Origin: an uncultured Naasia sp.
GTDB lineage: Bacteria > Actinomycetota > Actinomycetes > Actinomycetales > Microbacteriaceae
Assembly (NCBI GenBank): GCA_913778905.1
Contig: CAJYYA010000014.1
Span: forward strand, 62,001-126,000
Direction of reading: 5' to 3'
DNA length: 64,000 nt
The number at the start of each line of letters is the position of its first letter. Position 1 is the first letter of the stretch. A program made the position numbers and the translations under genes. This document shows, in pieces, positions 1 to 8,672 of this stretch. Under the pieces are notes generated by a model. The model was given only the letters and a program-made list of their open reading frames with translations, did no database searches and was not told where the DNA came from.

Positions 1-667
1 AGGTGATCCAGCGCCAGAGACGGTTGCTCTCCCCGCTGTCGAGGCGATCCGGGTGGCGGGCCATGACCCCCGCCCAGACGGCCTTCTTGAGGAGGGAGAC
101 GAGAGCTGCGGCGGAGGCTCCGAAACCGAGGGCGCCGTAGATGACCCAGGACTGGCCGAAGTCGCCGCCGGACGGATCCGAGTACGGCCAGGCGCCCGTC
201 ACCCAGGATGCGGCGGGAGCGCCCACGAGGAAACCGCTCACGATGAGGCCGAGCACCGCCCATAGCGCGTGCCAGCCGTAGGAGAGCGCTCCGAAACGGG
301 AGACGATCGATCCCGTCGAGCGCACGGGTGAGTTCTCCAGGGAACTGAGAGCGAGCGATCCCCGCCGGACCTGCTCGCCGAGCACGAGACCGGTGAGCGC
401 GAACAGCACGAGCATCGCGGGGACCAGCAGGACACCGAGTTCGAGTGCCGGCCGCAGCGTCTCGAGGACTTCGATGCTCGCGCCCGATCGGCGGGCGCTG
501 TCGGCAGCGGAGATGAGGAGCCCTCCGCCGATCAGCGTGAGCAGGATGACGGCGAGGATCCCGCCTCCGATGAGGGAGATGATGGTGCCCGCGCGGCGCT
601 CGTTGGTGCCCTTCCGGATCAGGAGGGCGGCGGCCTCCGCCTCGGACAGTTGCGCTCTGGCCGCCAT
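1..667 (-). CDS. Putative multi-pass membrane protein, C-terminus beyond window
   Basis: An open frame reads leftward from an ATG at 667 to the window edge with no stop, giving 222 visible residues, so it is a partial gene. The N-terminus is charged (MAARAQLSEAEAAALLIRKG). Clear membrane segments follow at about residues 27-52, 74-97, 130-152 and 170-192, with glycine-rich helices in the first pair. I do not recognise a family. It lies downstream of, and on the same strand as, the type VII secretion genes, 51 bp beyond the stop of the preceding gene, so it may be an accessory membrane component or simply a neighbour. The frame was followed by hand and is continuous. Confidence 0.72.
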   Translation of the reverse strand, partial: MAARAQLSEAEAAALLIRKGTNERRAGTIISLIGGGILAVILLTLIGGGLLISAADSARRSGASIEVLETLRPALELGVLLVPAMLVLFALTGLVLGEQVRRGSLALSSLENSPVRSTGSIVSRFGALSYGWHALWAVLGLIVSGFLVGAPAASWVTGAWPYSDPSGGDFGQSWVIYGALGFGASAAALVSLLKKAVWAGVMARHPDRLDSGESNRLWRWIT

Positions 668-718
668 GAGAACCCCCTCGGCTTCGACCGTGCAGATGTC
701 GGGAAGTGCCCTTCGAGA

Positions 719-1336
719 CTAGCTCGACGTCTCCTGCGACGACCGGCGCCAGGTGAGCGAATCGACGATGGAGTCGAAAAGCGTGAGCCACAGGTCGACG
801 TCGGCGGCCATCGGAGCCGAGACGGTGATGACGAGCAGACGGTCCGAGTCGGGGTAGGGGATCCAGAACTGCGACCGGGCGCTCGGGAGCTCCTCCTCGC
901 CGACCGTCACCGAACCCACCTCCTGCACCCGCGCGACCGGGCCCATCCGGTGCTCCACGATCTCAGCGCCGGGGAACGCGGCGGCCAGAGCCGCGGCGCG
1001 ATCCTCGCGGGGGAAAGTGCCTCCCGCGGCGGGCCACCGGTCGTCGATCGTGACGAGCGAGCCGGGGAAGGGAACGCCGGGGAGGATCTCCATGGCCAGA
1101 TACATGGCGTCGGCGCCGGTCTGCCGGGCCTGCTGCGCGGTGGCGAGCAGGTCGTCGACGGCGCCGCGTCGCTGGCGGGCGAGGCGATCGTCGCGGCCGA
1201 CACGAGCGGTCACCGTGCGCTTGATGCGCTCGCGCAGCTGCTGGTCGTCCTCCGAGAAGGGCAGGGCGAGCCAGGACCCGGGGAAGAGCAACGTGTAGTC
1301 GGCCGTGGGCTGGACGAGCTGGCGGGGATCGGTCAT
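719..1336 (-). CDS. Hypothetical protein, T7SS-locus, similar to next gene upstream
   Basis: 205 aa, soluble, with no signal peptide or membrane segment. The start is the ATG of an ATGA overlap with the stop of the upstream gene, which implies translational coupling; a longer frame exists upstream but would run into that gene. Layout is a short N-terminal segment with an FPGSW motif, a helical middle rich in Arg and Ala (about residues 45-75) and a C-terminal region alternating strands and helices (QFWIPYPDSDRLLVITVSAP). The upstream 207-aa protein has the same plan (LPESWEPMP near the start, ITVFPPATSEVVQFIF near the end), so the two look like a diverged tandem duplication. Function unknown; a chaperone or immunity role for the neighbouring secreted protein is inference. 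Confidence 0.7.
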   Translation of the reverse strand: MTDPRQLVQPTADYTLLFPGSWLALPFSEDDQQLRERIKRTVTARVGRDDRLARQRRGAVDDLLATAQQARQTGADAMYLAMEILPGVPFPGSLVTIDDRWPAAGGTFPREDRAAALAAAFPGAEIVEHRMGPVARVQEVGSVTVGEEELPSARSQFWIPYPDSDRLLVITVSAPMAADVDLWLTLFDSIVDSLTWRRSSQETSS

Positions 1337-1956
1337 CGGGTCTCCTCCGCCTGGATCTCGAGTCCGGCGACGAATTCGAAGCACTGCTGGGGCATGTTCG
1401 TGAAGGAGCCGAGCCCTTCGGCGGAGAAGATGAACTGCACGACCTCGGACGTGGCCGGCGGGAACACCGTGATGACCACGCGCTCTTCCAACTGCGCCGC
1501 CTCAGGGTCGTCCGTCGTGTGGGCGATGAGGTTGTGCGAACCGACCACGTCGCCGGCGTCGATCGAGCTCCGCCACGTCGAGACCGAGTAGTAGCTCTCC
1601 TCTCCGGAGGTGCGGTCGGCGTAGGAGGCGAGGAAGGCCTCGTACTCGTCAGGCGAGCCGACACCCGCCCGGTCGGTGAGGAGGAAGATCATGGCCGCGC
1701 TCGCGCGCCCGGTCTCCGGGAACGGGACCCAGACGGCCGCGCGGATCCGCGGATCATCCATCGAGGCGAACTGCGCCTGCGCGGCGGTGAGCTCCATCGC
1801 CAGCATCCGCTCGCCGAACTCATCGGCCGGGACCAGCCGTGCTGCGAGCTCGTCGGCCCACTGCGGGGGAGCTTCCTCCCCGAGCGGCATGGGCTCCCAC
1901 GACTCGGGCAGCGCCACCTTGAAGTCGGAGATCTCGCGGTCGAGTCGTTCGGTCAC
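1333..1956 (-). CDS. Hypothetical protein, T7SS-locus
   Basis: 207 aa, acidic and soluble, beginning MTERLDREISDFKVALPESW. It is coupled by a 4-base ATGA overlap to the following 205-aa gene and starts 19 bp after the stop of the 469-aa putative secretion substrate, so it belongs to one transcription unit with the WXG100-like gene. Pattern: N-terminal strand with PESW, a helix (about residues 30-62), strands around AAVWVPFPETGRASAAMIFLL and a closing strand-helix (VVITVFPPATSEVVQFIF). This is compatible with a MOG1/PsbP-like sandwich fold, but that is only an impression from pattern. Position directly after a likely effector gene suits an immunity or secretion-chaperone role, neither of which is demonstrated. 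Confidence 0.72.
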   Translation of the reverse strand: MTERLDREISDFKVALPESWEPMPLGEEAPPQWADELAARLVPADEFGERMLAMELTAAQAQFASMDDPRIRAAVWVPFPETGRASAAMIFLLTDRAGVGSPDEYEAFLASYADRTSGEESYYSVSTWRSSIDAGDVVGSHNLIAHTTDDPEAAQLEERVVITVFPPATSEVVQFIFSAEGLGSFTNMPQQCFEFVAGLEIQAEETR

Positions 1957-1975
1957 GGCACGATCCTCTCAGGAG

Positions 1976-3385
1976 TCAGTTGTGGGCCTGGTGCGTCGTC
2001 ACGACCTTGTAGACCGAGCCGCCCAGACCGGTGATCGCGCCGTAGTTACCCTTGAGGAATCCGGCTCCGTCGTTGACCACGCCCGGGACGTTGAGACCGG
2101 TGGCGTTGTTCACCATTCCGCCGACGGCCTGATAGACCTTGACGCCGTTGTAGGCGGTCGCGGTGAGCCCGATCGCGGCGGTGGGCAGGTCGACGAGGCT
2201 GGGGTTCCTGATCGCCATCTTGTACGCATCGATCATGTCGGTGCTGATGTTCAGACCCTTGAGGCCGTCGAACTGGATCTTCGGGAACGCATCCTTCGCC
2301 GCCGACGCGATCGCGTCCATCGTGGACAAGTGACGCGGGTCGGTCTCGGGGAGCTTGGTCAGCGCCTTGAGGCGGAACATCGACTCGCTTCGCTGGAACG
2401 GCTGCTTGAACGCGTCGGTGATCGGCTTGTTGAGGATCTTCTGCGCCTGCTTGGCGGTCATGAACTTCTGGCCCGACTTGACGCCCTGCAGCGCGCGCAG
2501 CGACGAGGAGGTCTTGAGTCCGGACTTGACGATGATGCTCGCCTTGAAGGTCTTGGCCGCCATGGCGAAGATCTTGCCGCCGAAGAGGGTGAGGACCGCG
2601 CCGACCGCCGCGAGGATGACATCGCCCCACGTTCCCTGGCCGGTCGCGACCTTGACGATGGCCTCCACGAGAGTGATGATCGCGCCGATCGCCGCGAGCA
2701 CGAGCAGGATCTGGCCGAGGATCGGCACCCAGGCCAGGAAGATCGCGAGCACACCGGCGATGTCGCAGATGGTCTTGAGGATCTGGAAGAGAGTCGCACC
2801 CCAGTTGTCCCACCACCCGTCGTTGAGGCCCTTGTTGCCCTCGCCGTTGACGACGCCGTTGATCTTGCCGCGAGCGGCCTCGGCCGCGCGATCCTTGTCG
2901 GCTTTGGCGTTCTCCCACTTCTGGTGCGCCGAGCGGAGAGCGGCGTCAGCCGCGTCCGCGGCGTCGGCGGCCTGCGTCGCCGAGGTCTGGGCAGTGGCCG
3001 CCTCGGTCTCGGGCGCGAAGGCCACCGCGTACTCGGCACGTGTGGCGGTCGAGCGGGCGGTGTTCGCCGCGCCCTGCTTCTCCTCGATCTCGGCGATCGC
3101 CGTGACGGCGTCGTCTTGAGCCGTGCGGAGAAGCCCGGAGTATTCGGAGAGGGCGTCGGCCGTGACCCGGTAGCGGTCCTGGGCCTTGGCGATGTCGTCC
3201 TTCACCTTGCGGGCGGTCTCGCGGATCTTCTCCAGCGACTGCGACTTCATCGTGTCCTCGTCGGCGACACTGTCGAGCGCGTGCACGGAGCGGCTGATCG
3301 CATCGGCGATGGAGGCGTAGTGGCGCGCCTTCGAGGCGAGCAGGTCGGGATCGCCCTTGAGACGGTTGTACGGGTAGTCGGTCAT
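1976..3385 (-). CDS. LXG-like putative type VII secretion substrate
   Basis: 469 aa from the ATG at 3385, chosen because AGGGA lies nine bases upstream and because the longer frame overlaps the preceding gene. Residues 1-180 are almost entirely helical with heptad-like Ala/Glu/Lys spacing and long alanine runs (AADAADAADAA), the shape of WXG100/LXG-superfamily export domains. A WWDNWG motif near residue 190 leads into a strongly hydrophobic stretch (about 195-270, at least three membrane-length helices), then a Lys-rich, glycine-spaced C-terminal half. No catalytic toxin motif is recognisable. It follows the WXG100-like gene by 11 bp and precedes the two small hypothetical proteins, so it is probably exported by the adjacent FtsK/SpoIIIE motor. 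It could be a membrane-active effector or a structural secreted protein. Confidence 0.68.
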   Translation of the reverse strand: MTDYPYNRLKGDPDLLASKARHYASIADAISRSVHALDSVADEDTMKSQSLEKIRETARKVKDDIAKAQDRYRVTADALSEYSGLLRTAQDDAVTAIAEIEEKQGAANTARSTATRAEYAVAFAPETEAATAQTSATQAADAADAADAALRSAHQKWENAKADKDRAAEAARGKINGVVNGEGNKGLNDGWWDNWGATLFQILKTICDIAGVLAIFLAWVPILGQILLVLAAIGAIITLVEAIVKVATGQGTWGDVILAAVGAVLTLFGGKIFAMAAKTFKASIIVKSGLKTSSSLRALQGVKSGQKFMTAKQAQKILNKPITDAFKQPFQRSESMFRLKALTKLPETDPRHLSTMDAIASAAKDAFPKIQFDGLKGLNISTDMIDAYKMAIRNPSLVDLPTAAIGLTATAYNGVKVYQAVGGMVNNATGLNVPGVVNDGAGFLKGNYGAITGLGGSVYKVVTTHQAHN

Positions 3386-3396
3386 TATCGGTTCCC

Positions 3397-3714
3397 TCAG
3401 ACGGCGGTGATGGGGGACGGGCTGGTCGCGTTCGCCTCTTCGAGAGCCGCGGCGAGGTCGGCGTCGATCTGCGTGAAGCCGTCGGTGATGGCGCCGATCT
3501 GCTTCTGCAGGTTCTCGACGTCCTCCGTCATGGCCTTGCGCTTGTCGTTCCACTTGTGGGCGAAGTCGCGCGTGACGTCGTGCAGCCCGTCGTGACCCGT
3601 CGCCTCGGCGACGTCGTCGCTGAAATCGTCCGCGTTCTTGAACTCCCTGACGATCGCGTTCAGGTCGTCGCGCAGCTGCTCGAGCAACCGCAGGTCAAGC
3701 TTCAGATCGGTCAC
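3397..3714 (-). CDS. WXG100-like ESX secretion protein
   Basis: 105 aa, the usual size for WXG100/ESAT-6-type proteins, made of two helical halves around a central HKWND turn (near residues 53-57). The tryptophan is kept, but the usual glycine of WxG is Asp, so it is a divergent member. The tail reads FTQIDADLAAALEEAN, resembling the C-terminal helix that carries the export signal in the family, though a strict YxxxD/E is not present. No cysteine or signal peptide. It sits between the T7SS ATPase gene (upstream, 112 bp away) and the 469-aa LXG-like protein (11 bp downstream), which suggests a small heterodimeric or co-secreted partner for the latter. Confidence 0.75.
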   Translation of the reverse strand: MTDLKLDLRLLEQLRDDLNAIVREFKNADDFSDDVAEATGHDGLHDVTRDFAHKWNDKRKAMTEDVENLQKQIGAITDGFTQIDADLAAALEEANATSPSPITAV

Positions 3715-3789
3715 GATGCTGCCCTTCTCGTCAGTGGTCGGCCTGGTGCGTCCGTCACCTGTCCGACAGTATCCGCACCGTTTCGCGAA

Positions 3790-3815
3790 CTGAATGGGGA
3801 GGCCTCCCCATTCAG
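3790..3815. terminator. Perfect 26-bp palindrome after the T7SS ATPase gene
   Basis: The 13-base arm CTGAATGGGGAGG is followed directly by its exact complement, giving a 26-bp perfect dyad that begins 11 bp beyond the stop of the EssC/EccC-like gene. On the minus-strand transcript it could fold as a GC-rich hairpin. There is no downstream U-tract, so it would be an atypical terminator, or a processing or partial-attenuation site between the motor gene and the WXG100-like gene. A palindromic protein-binding site is the alternative. Confidence 0.45.
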
Positions 3816-3826
3816 CCCGCCTCTCG

Positions 3827-6800
3827 CTATCCGTCCATCGGGAGCTGCACGCGGACGGCCTGGCCCTTCGCGATGAGAACCCCGCGCCCGGGTGGGAACT
3901 CGGCGCGGTTCATGCGGGGGAGCGCCGTCTTGAGGAGGATCTCGCCGTCGACCGCCTCGGGCTGCAGGAGCAGACCGCGCCGGCCGTTCTTGACCTCTCC
4001 GAGCAGCGGCCACGACGAGCTCCACGCCGATGTCTCGCTCTCGGCGGTCAGGAAGTGGTCGCTGCGCTTGACCGCACGGATGAGCTCGACGAGCGCCGAG
4101 TCGGCCGGTGTCTGCAGGAAGTCGCCGATGCTCTCGACGAAGACCGCGATGCGGCCCTCGGTATCGGGATCGGCGACCGCCTCGGCGAGCTGCTTCGCGA
4201 GCTGGGCGACGGTCTCGGGCGTGGTGGCCGTCGCGGTCCAGTGATCGCCGCGACCGACTGCCGAGCGGCGGTTGCCCATGTAGTAGAGCCGCGTCTCCGC
4301 TTCGGCTCGTCGAAGAGCGCGCGCCAGCATCGCGAGAGCAGTGCTGCGACCGCTCGCGGGCGGACCGGCCAGCAGCAGGGTGCCGATGGGCTCGAAGCCG
4401 AACGGCCCGAGGTCGGTGTCGCTGAGACCGACGACGGGCAGCCCGCCGACCGAGTCGGGGAGGACCGACTGCGGATATTCCTTGGGCAGCGAGCCGATCG
4501 CGGGAGCGTCCGGCACTCCGGCATTGCGCATCGCCTGGGCGAGTGTGCGGGTCGCGGCCGACTGGTCGGCGACGACGCGGCTGCCTCCGAGGATGGCGAT
4601 CTGCGTCTCGAGGCCGTCGATCAGCGCCCGGCCCGCCGGTGACGCCGTCGTGAGCACGTCGCTGGGCGCGTCGACCATGCCGTAGCTGTCGTCCGCGAGA
4701 CGCAGCACGACGCGCCTCTGGATGTTGGACCCGACTGCCGTGGGCACGGCGCCGGGGCGGTCTGCGGTGAGGGCGACGTGGAGGCCGAGCTGTCGGCCGT
4801 CGCTGAGCACGTCCTCGAACACCTTGTACCACTGCGACCGACCGGCTGGGATCTCGAAGTCCTCGCGGAAGTTGGGGAACCCGTCGATGAGGAGCAGGAT
4901 GCGCGGCTCGCTCTGTCGCCCCGTCAGCGTCCGATACTCGGCGACGCTGGCGGCGTTGGCCTCCGCGAATCGAGCCGCGCGCGACTCCAGTTCGTCCTTG
5001 AGGCGACGGAAGAGGCGGATGACCCGCTCGGAGTCGTCGCCGTTGATGATGGCACCCACGTGGGGCAGGTCCTCCAGCATCCGCAGGCTGCCCGAACCGA
5101 AGTCGAGGCCGTAGACCTGCACGGGCCCGCCGCGGGGGGTGATGCCCGCCGCGACCGCGAGGGTGCGGAGCACGGCGGACTTGCCGGTGCCGCCCGTGCC
5201 GAGGATCGAGAGGTGCCCGTCGACGTCGGGGTGGAAATGCACGGGGGCCTGCGTCTGCTGCTGCGGCATGTCGGCCACACCCAGGAGGAGTGCGGAGTCG
5301 GTGCGCTGACGGAGCTTGGTGAGCTCGTAGACCGAAGCGAGCTCGTCGAGCCACGGTCGGCGCGGGGCGGGGATGCGTGCGCGGTCGGCCGCGTCGATGA
5401 TCGACGTGACCAGGCGCTGCTGGTCGGTCGGGCCAAGGTCCTCGTCACCCGCCTGCTCCTGACGCGGTTCCTCCCAACGGATCTCGGATCCGAAGCGCAG
5501 AGCCGAGATCTCGACCTCGGCGGCCTCGGGCTCGCGAGACGTCCATCCGCCCGCATACGCGGACTGGAACTGGGCGAGACGGCCGGGGCCCGTCTTGGCG
5601 ACACCGCGGCCCGGGATGCCCGGATCGAAGTGCGCGGCGTCCTTGATGCCGACGACGTCCTGGCTGTCCGACTCGTCGGCCATGCGCAGAGCGACGCGCA
5701 TGTTGGTGTTGGCGCGGAGGTTGTCCTTGATGACGCCGGCGGGTCGCTGCGTGGCCATGATCAGGTGGATGCCGAGGGAGCGACCACGCTGGGCGATGTC
5801 GACGACGCCGTCGACGAACTCGGGGACCTCGCCCGCGAGGGCGGCGAACTCGTCGATGACGAGGACGAGCGCGGGCGGGCTGTCGGGGTCGCCGCGCTTC
5901 TCGAGCTCAAGCAGATCCTTCGCCTTCTTACGGTTGAGGAGGTGCTCGCGGTGGTGCAGCTCGGCACGCAGGCTGGTGAGCGCACGGCGCACCAGGCTCG
6001 GGCTGAGGTCGGTGACGAGTCCGACGCAGTGGGGGAGGCTGACGCAGTCGGCGAATGCGGAGCCGCCCTTGTAGTCGACGAAGAGGAACGTGACCCGGTC
6101 GGGGCTGTACTCGGCCGCCATACCGAGTACCCAGGCTTGCAGGAACTCGCTCTTGCCCGCCCCCGTCGTGCCGCCGACCAGGGCGTGAGGGCCCTGGGTG
6201 CGGAGGTCGAGGTGCATCGGATCGACGCCCGCGCTGCCGACGATGGCGCGGAGCTTGCCCGCCCGGCGTCGCTTCGGCTGGATCCCGGGTGTGCGGTCGT
6301 GCATCGACTCGTTCTGACGCCAGCGGTCCACCACGGCATCACTGGTCTCGAGCAGCTCGTGGCCGAGGAGCGCGACGAGGGAGATGGAACGGGGCAGGTC
6401 GCTCGAGTCGGCCACCATGGCGCCCGCGTCGATCACGGGTGCGAGACGGCGCGCGTACGCGAGCGCGCGGACGGAGTCGATCGACTCGACGGCGACGTCC
6501 GCGATCAGGGTGCCGAGGCGGACGAATCCGACCGTCGGCGTCGCCGGGACGGAGATGAGCTCGGCCTGCGGCTCCGGGGTCGGCGGGAGGCCCTTCGCGC
6601 GGCGCTTGGCCTCCGCCTTGCGCTCCTTCTTCGCGGCCCGTGCGGCTTTCCGCGCCGCGGGAGAGCCGGCGGGCGGACGCGGCGCCTTCTCCTCGGCCTT
6701 CGGACGCAGGACGGTCGCGCCGTCCTCGGGGAGGGTGAGGAAGGTGCGGCAGACGGCCGGGAGGTCCTTCTGCGTCGGAGCGAGCCAGATGGGGTGGATC

Positions 6801-8488
6801 CCCGCATCCGCGGCCTGCTCGATCAGCTGCACGAGCCGCGCACGGTCGACCGACACGTCGTCGCTGATCAACAGCACGATCGCGGGGAGAGGCGACTTGG
6901 TGCCCGTCGTGGTCTGCGAGTCGCCCACGACGGCGCCGCGGTCGAGGGCGGTCTGCTCCTCGGTGGTCGCCCCGCGCCGGCTCACGTCGTTCTTCTTCGC
7001 CTGGATCCGCCTGGCGACGATGTCCTCGATGGCGCTCACCAGCACGGCCCCGCTGGAGGCGCTGTCGGCGAGGTGGCTGCCCTGCAGGGGGCTGTGCGGG
7101 GAGGAGGTGTGCGGGATCCACTTCAGCCAGTCGAAATCGCGGGTCCAGGCCGGGGTGATGAGGGCGGCGACGGCGAGTTCTGCGGGGGAGTGCAGACCCG
7201 TCAGCTGAACGAGGACGGCGTTCGCGGCCTCGACGGTCTTCGCCTGGGGGCCGGCGATGCCGAGCGCTCCCGAGTCGTGGAGGTTCTCGACGACCGGGAC
7301 GTCGTCGATGTGCCGGTTCTCCTGCGCCACCTCGTCGAAGCGGGCCTGGAAGTCCGGCAGCGTGTCGTTGCCTTCCGACTTCGAATCGACCGTGTTGCGG
7401 GACAGCATGCGGCCGACGCCGAGTCGCACATTGAGGAAGGACCAGTGCTCCGGACGGCGGGTCCAGAGGAGCGGGCCGCGGCGCACCGCGTCGTCCAGCA
7501 CCTCCTCGGTGGACGGCGCCTCGCGCAGACGTCGCTCGCGCTCGACCGGCTTCTCCTTGTCGAGGGTCTCGACCAGCTTCTCCAGGTGCCCGTCGAACTT
7601 CTCGATCGCGAGGCGCTTCTTCCGTCGCCGACCGAACGCCTGGGTCGCGTAGTTGCTCAGCATGAGCAGAGGGGAGAGCGCGACGAAGATGAGGGACGCG
7701 GGATTGCGTCCCGATGCGAAGTAGAGGACCGCGCCCATGATGAGGGGCGCGATGATCATGAGGAACGGGAAGGGCTGCCCCGCGTCGTCCTTCGGGACCT
7801 CGGGGCCGGGGAAGGTCTGGCCCGGGTAGCGCGGCTCGACGGCGGGCGAACGGTTGAACTCGACGGGACCCGCGGTCGGCGCTTCTTCCACGCCGGGCCC
7901 GGCGATGACGACGTCGATCCGCATCTCGGTGTCGCCGATCGTCACGGAACCGGTCGTGTCGATGCGGAGGCGGCCGACCAGCCCGCCGTCCACCTCGACG
8001 CCGTTGGCCGATCCGAGGTCGACCAGGTCGACCGCGGAGTCCGCCTCCAGACGCAGGTGACGCTTCGAGACCAGCGGATCGTCGACGACGATGTCGCACG
8101 ACTGATCGCGGCCGATGATGGTCGTGCCTGGACGGATCTCGAACACCGAGCCCGACTGGGGTCCGGTGAGGACCATGAGTCGCGCGACGACGGGCCCGCG
8201 CCGGACTGTGGCCGACTCGAAGCGTCCGACGTCGACGAGTTCGACGGTGGCGCCGGATCCGATCCACGCCTCCCCGACGGGGCCGTCCGGCGGCAGGACG
8301 ACCGCTTGATCGGCGCCGGGAAGCGTCGCGCTGAGAGTGAGGGTGCCGGCCGCTGCGGGGCGTGTGCTGTTCGGGTCGACCCGGCCGATCGATCCGGCGA
8401 TCTCCGAGATGGTCGCCGCCGCATCGGTCGTGACGACGATGTCGTCGCTCGAACCCGACTCCCTCTTCAGTGTCAGCTTGAGTCGCAC
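3827..8488 (-). CDS. EssC/EccC-like type VII secretion ATPase with N-terminal FHA domain
   Basis: 1553-aa membrane-anchored FtsK/SpoIIIE motor that would energise export of WXG100-type substrates. GTG start at 8488 with AAGGGG upstream. Order: N-terminal ubiquitin-like/FHA region (FHA at about 115-175, with GRDQSC, SKRHLRL and LGSANG), two membrane helices (about 235-280), a Lys/Ala/Arg-rich linker (about 600-645), then three P-loop modules. Walker A motifs are GGTTGAGKSE (near 771), GTGGTGKSA (near 1095) and GPPASGRST (near 1372). The first two are intact, with LVLVIDEF as Walker B after the first, whereas the third has Arg in place of the P-loop Lys and is probably inactive. FHA plus two helices plus three ATPase domains is the EssC plan of Firmicutes, while classical mycobacterial EccC lacks FHA. 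Confidence 0.93.
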   Translation of the reverse strand: MRLKLTLKRESGSSDDIVVTTDAAATISEIAGSIGRVDPNSTRPAAAGTLTLSATLPGADQAVVLPPDGPVGEAWIGSGATVELVDVGRFESATVRRGPVVARLMVLTGPQSGSVFEIRPGTTIIGRDQSCDIVVDDPLVSKRHLRLEADSAVDLVDLGSANGVEVDGGLVGRLRIDTTGSVTIGDTEMRIDVVIAGPGVEEAPTAGPVEFNRSPAVEPRYPGQTFPGPEVPKDDAGQPFPFLMIIAPLIMGAVLYFASGRNPASLIFVALSPLLMLSNYATQAFGRRRKKRLAIEKFDGHLEKLVETLDKEKPVERERRLREAPSTEEVLDDAVRRGPLLWTRRPEHWSFLNVRLGVGRMLSRNTVDSKSEGNDTLPDFQARFDEVAQENRHIDDVPVVENLHDSGALGIAGPQAKTVEAANAVLVQLTGLHSPAELAVAALITPAWTRDFDWLKWIPHTSSPHSPLQGSHLADSASSGAVLVSAIEDIVARRIQAKKNDVSRRGATTEEQTALDRGAVVGDSQTTTGTKSPLPAIVLLISDDVSVDRARLVQLIEQAADAGIHPIWLAPTQKDLPAVCRTFLTLPEDGATVLRPKAEEKAPRPPAGSPAARKAARAAKKERKAEAKRRAKGLPPTPEPQAELISVPATPTVGFVRLGTLIADVAVESIDSVRALAYARRLAPVIDAGAMVADSSDLPRSISLVALLGHELLETSDAVVDRWRQNESMHDRTPGIQPKRRRAGKLRAIVGSAGVDPMHLDLRTQGPHALVGGTTGAGKSEFLQAWVLGMAAEYSPDRVTFLFVDYKGGSAFADCVSLPHCVGLVTDLSPSLVRRALTSLRAELHHREHLLNRKKAKDLLELEKRGDPDSPPALVLVIDEFAALAGEVPEFVDGVVDIAQRGRSLGIHLIMATQRPAGVIKDNLRANTNMRVALRMADESDSQDVVGIKDAAHFDPGIPGRGVAKTGPGRLAQFQSAYAGGWTSREPEAAEVEISALRFGSEIRWEEPRQEQAGDEDLGPTDQQRLVTSIIDAADRARIPAPRRPWLDELASVYELTKLRQRTDSALLLGVADMPQQQTQAPVHFHPDVDGHLSILGTGGTGKSAVLRTLAVAAGITPRGGPVQVYGLDFGSGSLRMLEDLPHVGAIINGDDSERVIRLFRRLKDELESRAARFAEANAASVAEYRTLTGRQSEPRILLLIDGFPNFREDFEIPAGRSQWYKVFEDVLSDGRQLGLHVALTADRPGAVPTAVGSNIQRRVVLRLADDSYGMVDAPSDVLTTASPAGRALIDGLETQIAILGGSRVVADQSAATRTLAQAMRNAGVPDAPAIGSLPKEYPQSVLPDSVGGLPVVGLSDTDLGPFGFEPIGTLLLAGPPASGRSTALAMLARALRRAEAETRLYYMGNRRSAVGRGDHWTATATTPETVAQLAKQLAEAVADPDTEGRIAVFVESIGDFLQTPADSALVELIRAVKRSDHFLTAESETSAWSSSWPLLGEVKNGRRGLLLQPEAVDGEILLKTALPRMNRAEFPPGRGVLIAKGQAVRVQLPMDG

Positions 8489-8612
8489 GCCGTCCCCTTA
8501 TCCGATCGCAGCCACCGAACCGAACCCTATCCGGCGGATTGCGGATAGATCTGATGCCCGGACCCGCCCGAAGGCGAGGTTCCACCGCAGTCGGAGCAGA
8601 GACGAGCAGTGG

Positions 8613-8618
8613 TATCTT
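8613..8618 (+). promoter_or_regulatory. -10 box TATCTT of the leu leader, leaderless spacing
   Basis: TATCTT ends exactly six bases before the ATG of the leucine leader peptide at 8625. That puts the expected transcription start at or next to the ATG, so the leader peptide would be translated from a leaderless transcript. No convincing -35 hexamer is seen. Confidence 0.55.
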
Positions 8619-8624
8619 GTCGGG

Positions 8625-8672
8625 ATGCGCTCCGGTCGGCTCCTTCTGCTTAGCCGCCGCGACGGGGTCTGA
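8625..8672 (+). CDS. leuL: Leucine-rich leader peptide of the leuCD operon
   Basis: A 15-codon frame encodes MRSGRLLLLSRRDGV and stops at 8672, 80 bp before leuC. Four consecutive leucine codons (CTC CTT CTG CTT) sit over the first arm of a set of alternative hairpins. In established leu and ilv attenuators, ribosome stalling at such codons when charged leucyl-tRNA is scarce favours the antiterminator. It has no ribosome-binding site but has a -10 box six bases upstream, so it is probably translated leaderless. Too short to prove from coding statistics; the call rests on composition and position. Confidence 0.78.
   Translation: MRSGRLLLLSRRDGV

Noticed and set aside
1976-3385. Polymorphic toxin with a nuclease or ADP-ribosyltransferase C-terminus.
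   Set aside because: No catalytic motif of these families is visible in the C-terminal half; only a helical, hydrophobic-centre protein can be supported.
4778-8548. Very long open frame (over 1200 codons) on the plus strand opposite the T7SS ATPase gene.
   Set aside because: It is antisense to a gene with clear FHA and P-loop motifs; its sequence is Arg/Gly/Ala/Asp-rich without domains, as expected for a shadow frame in high-GC DNA.
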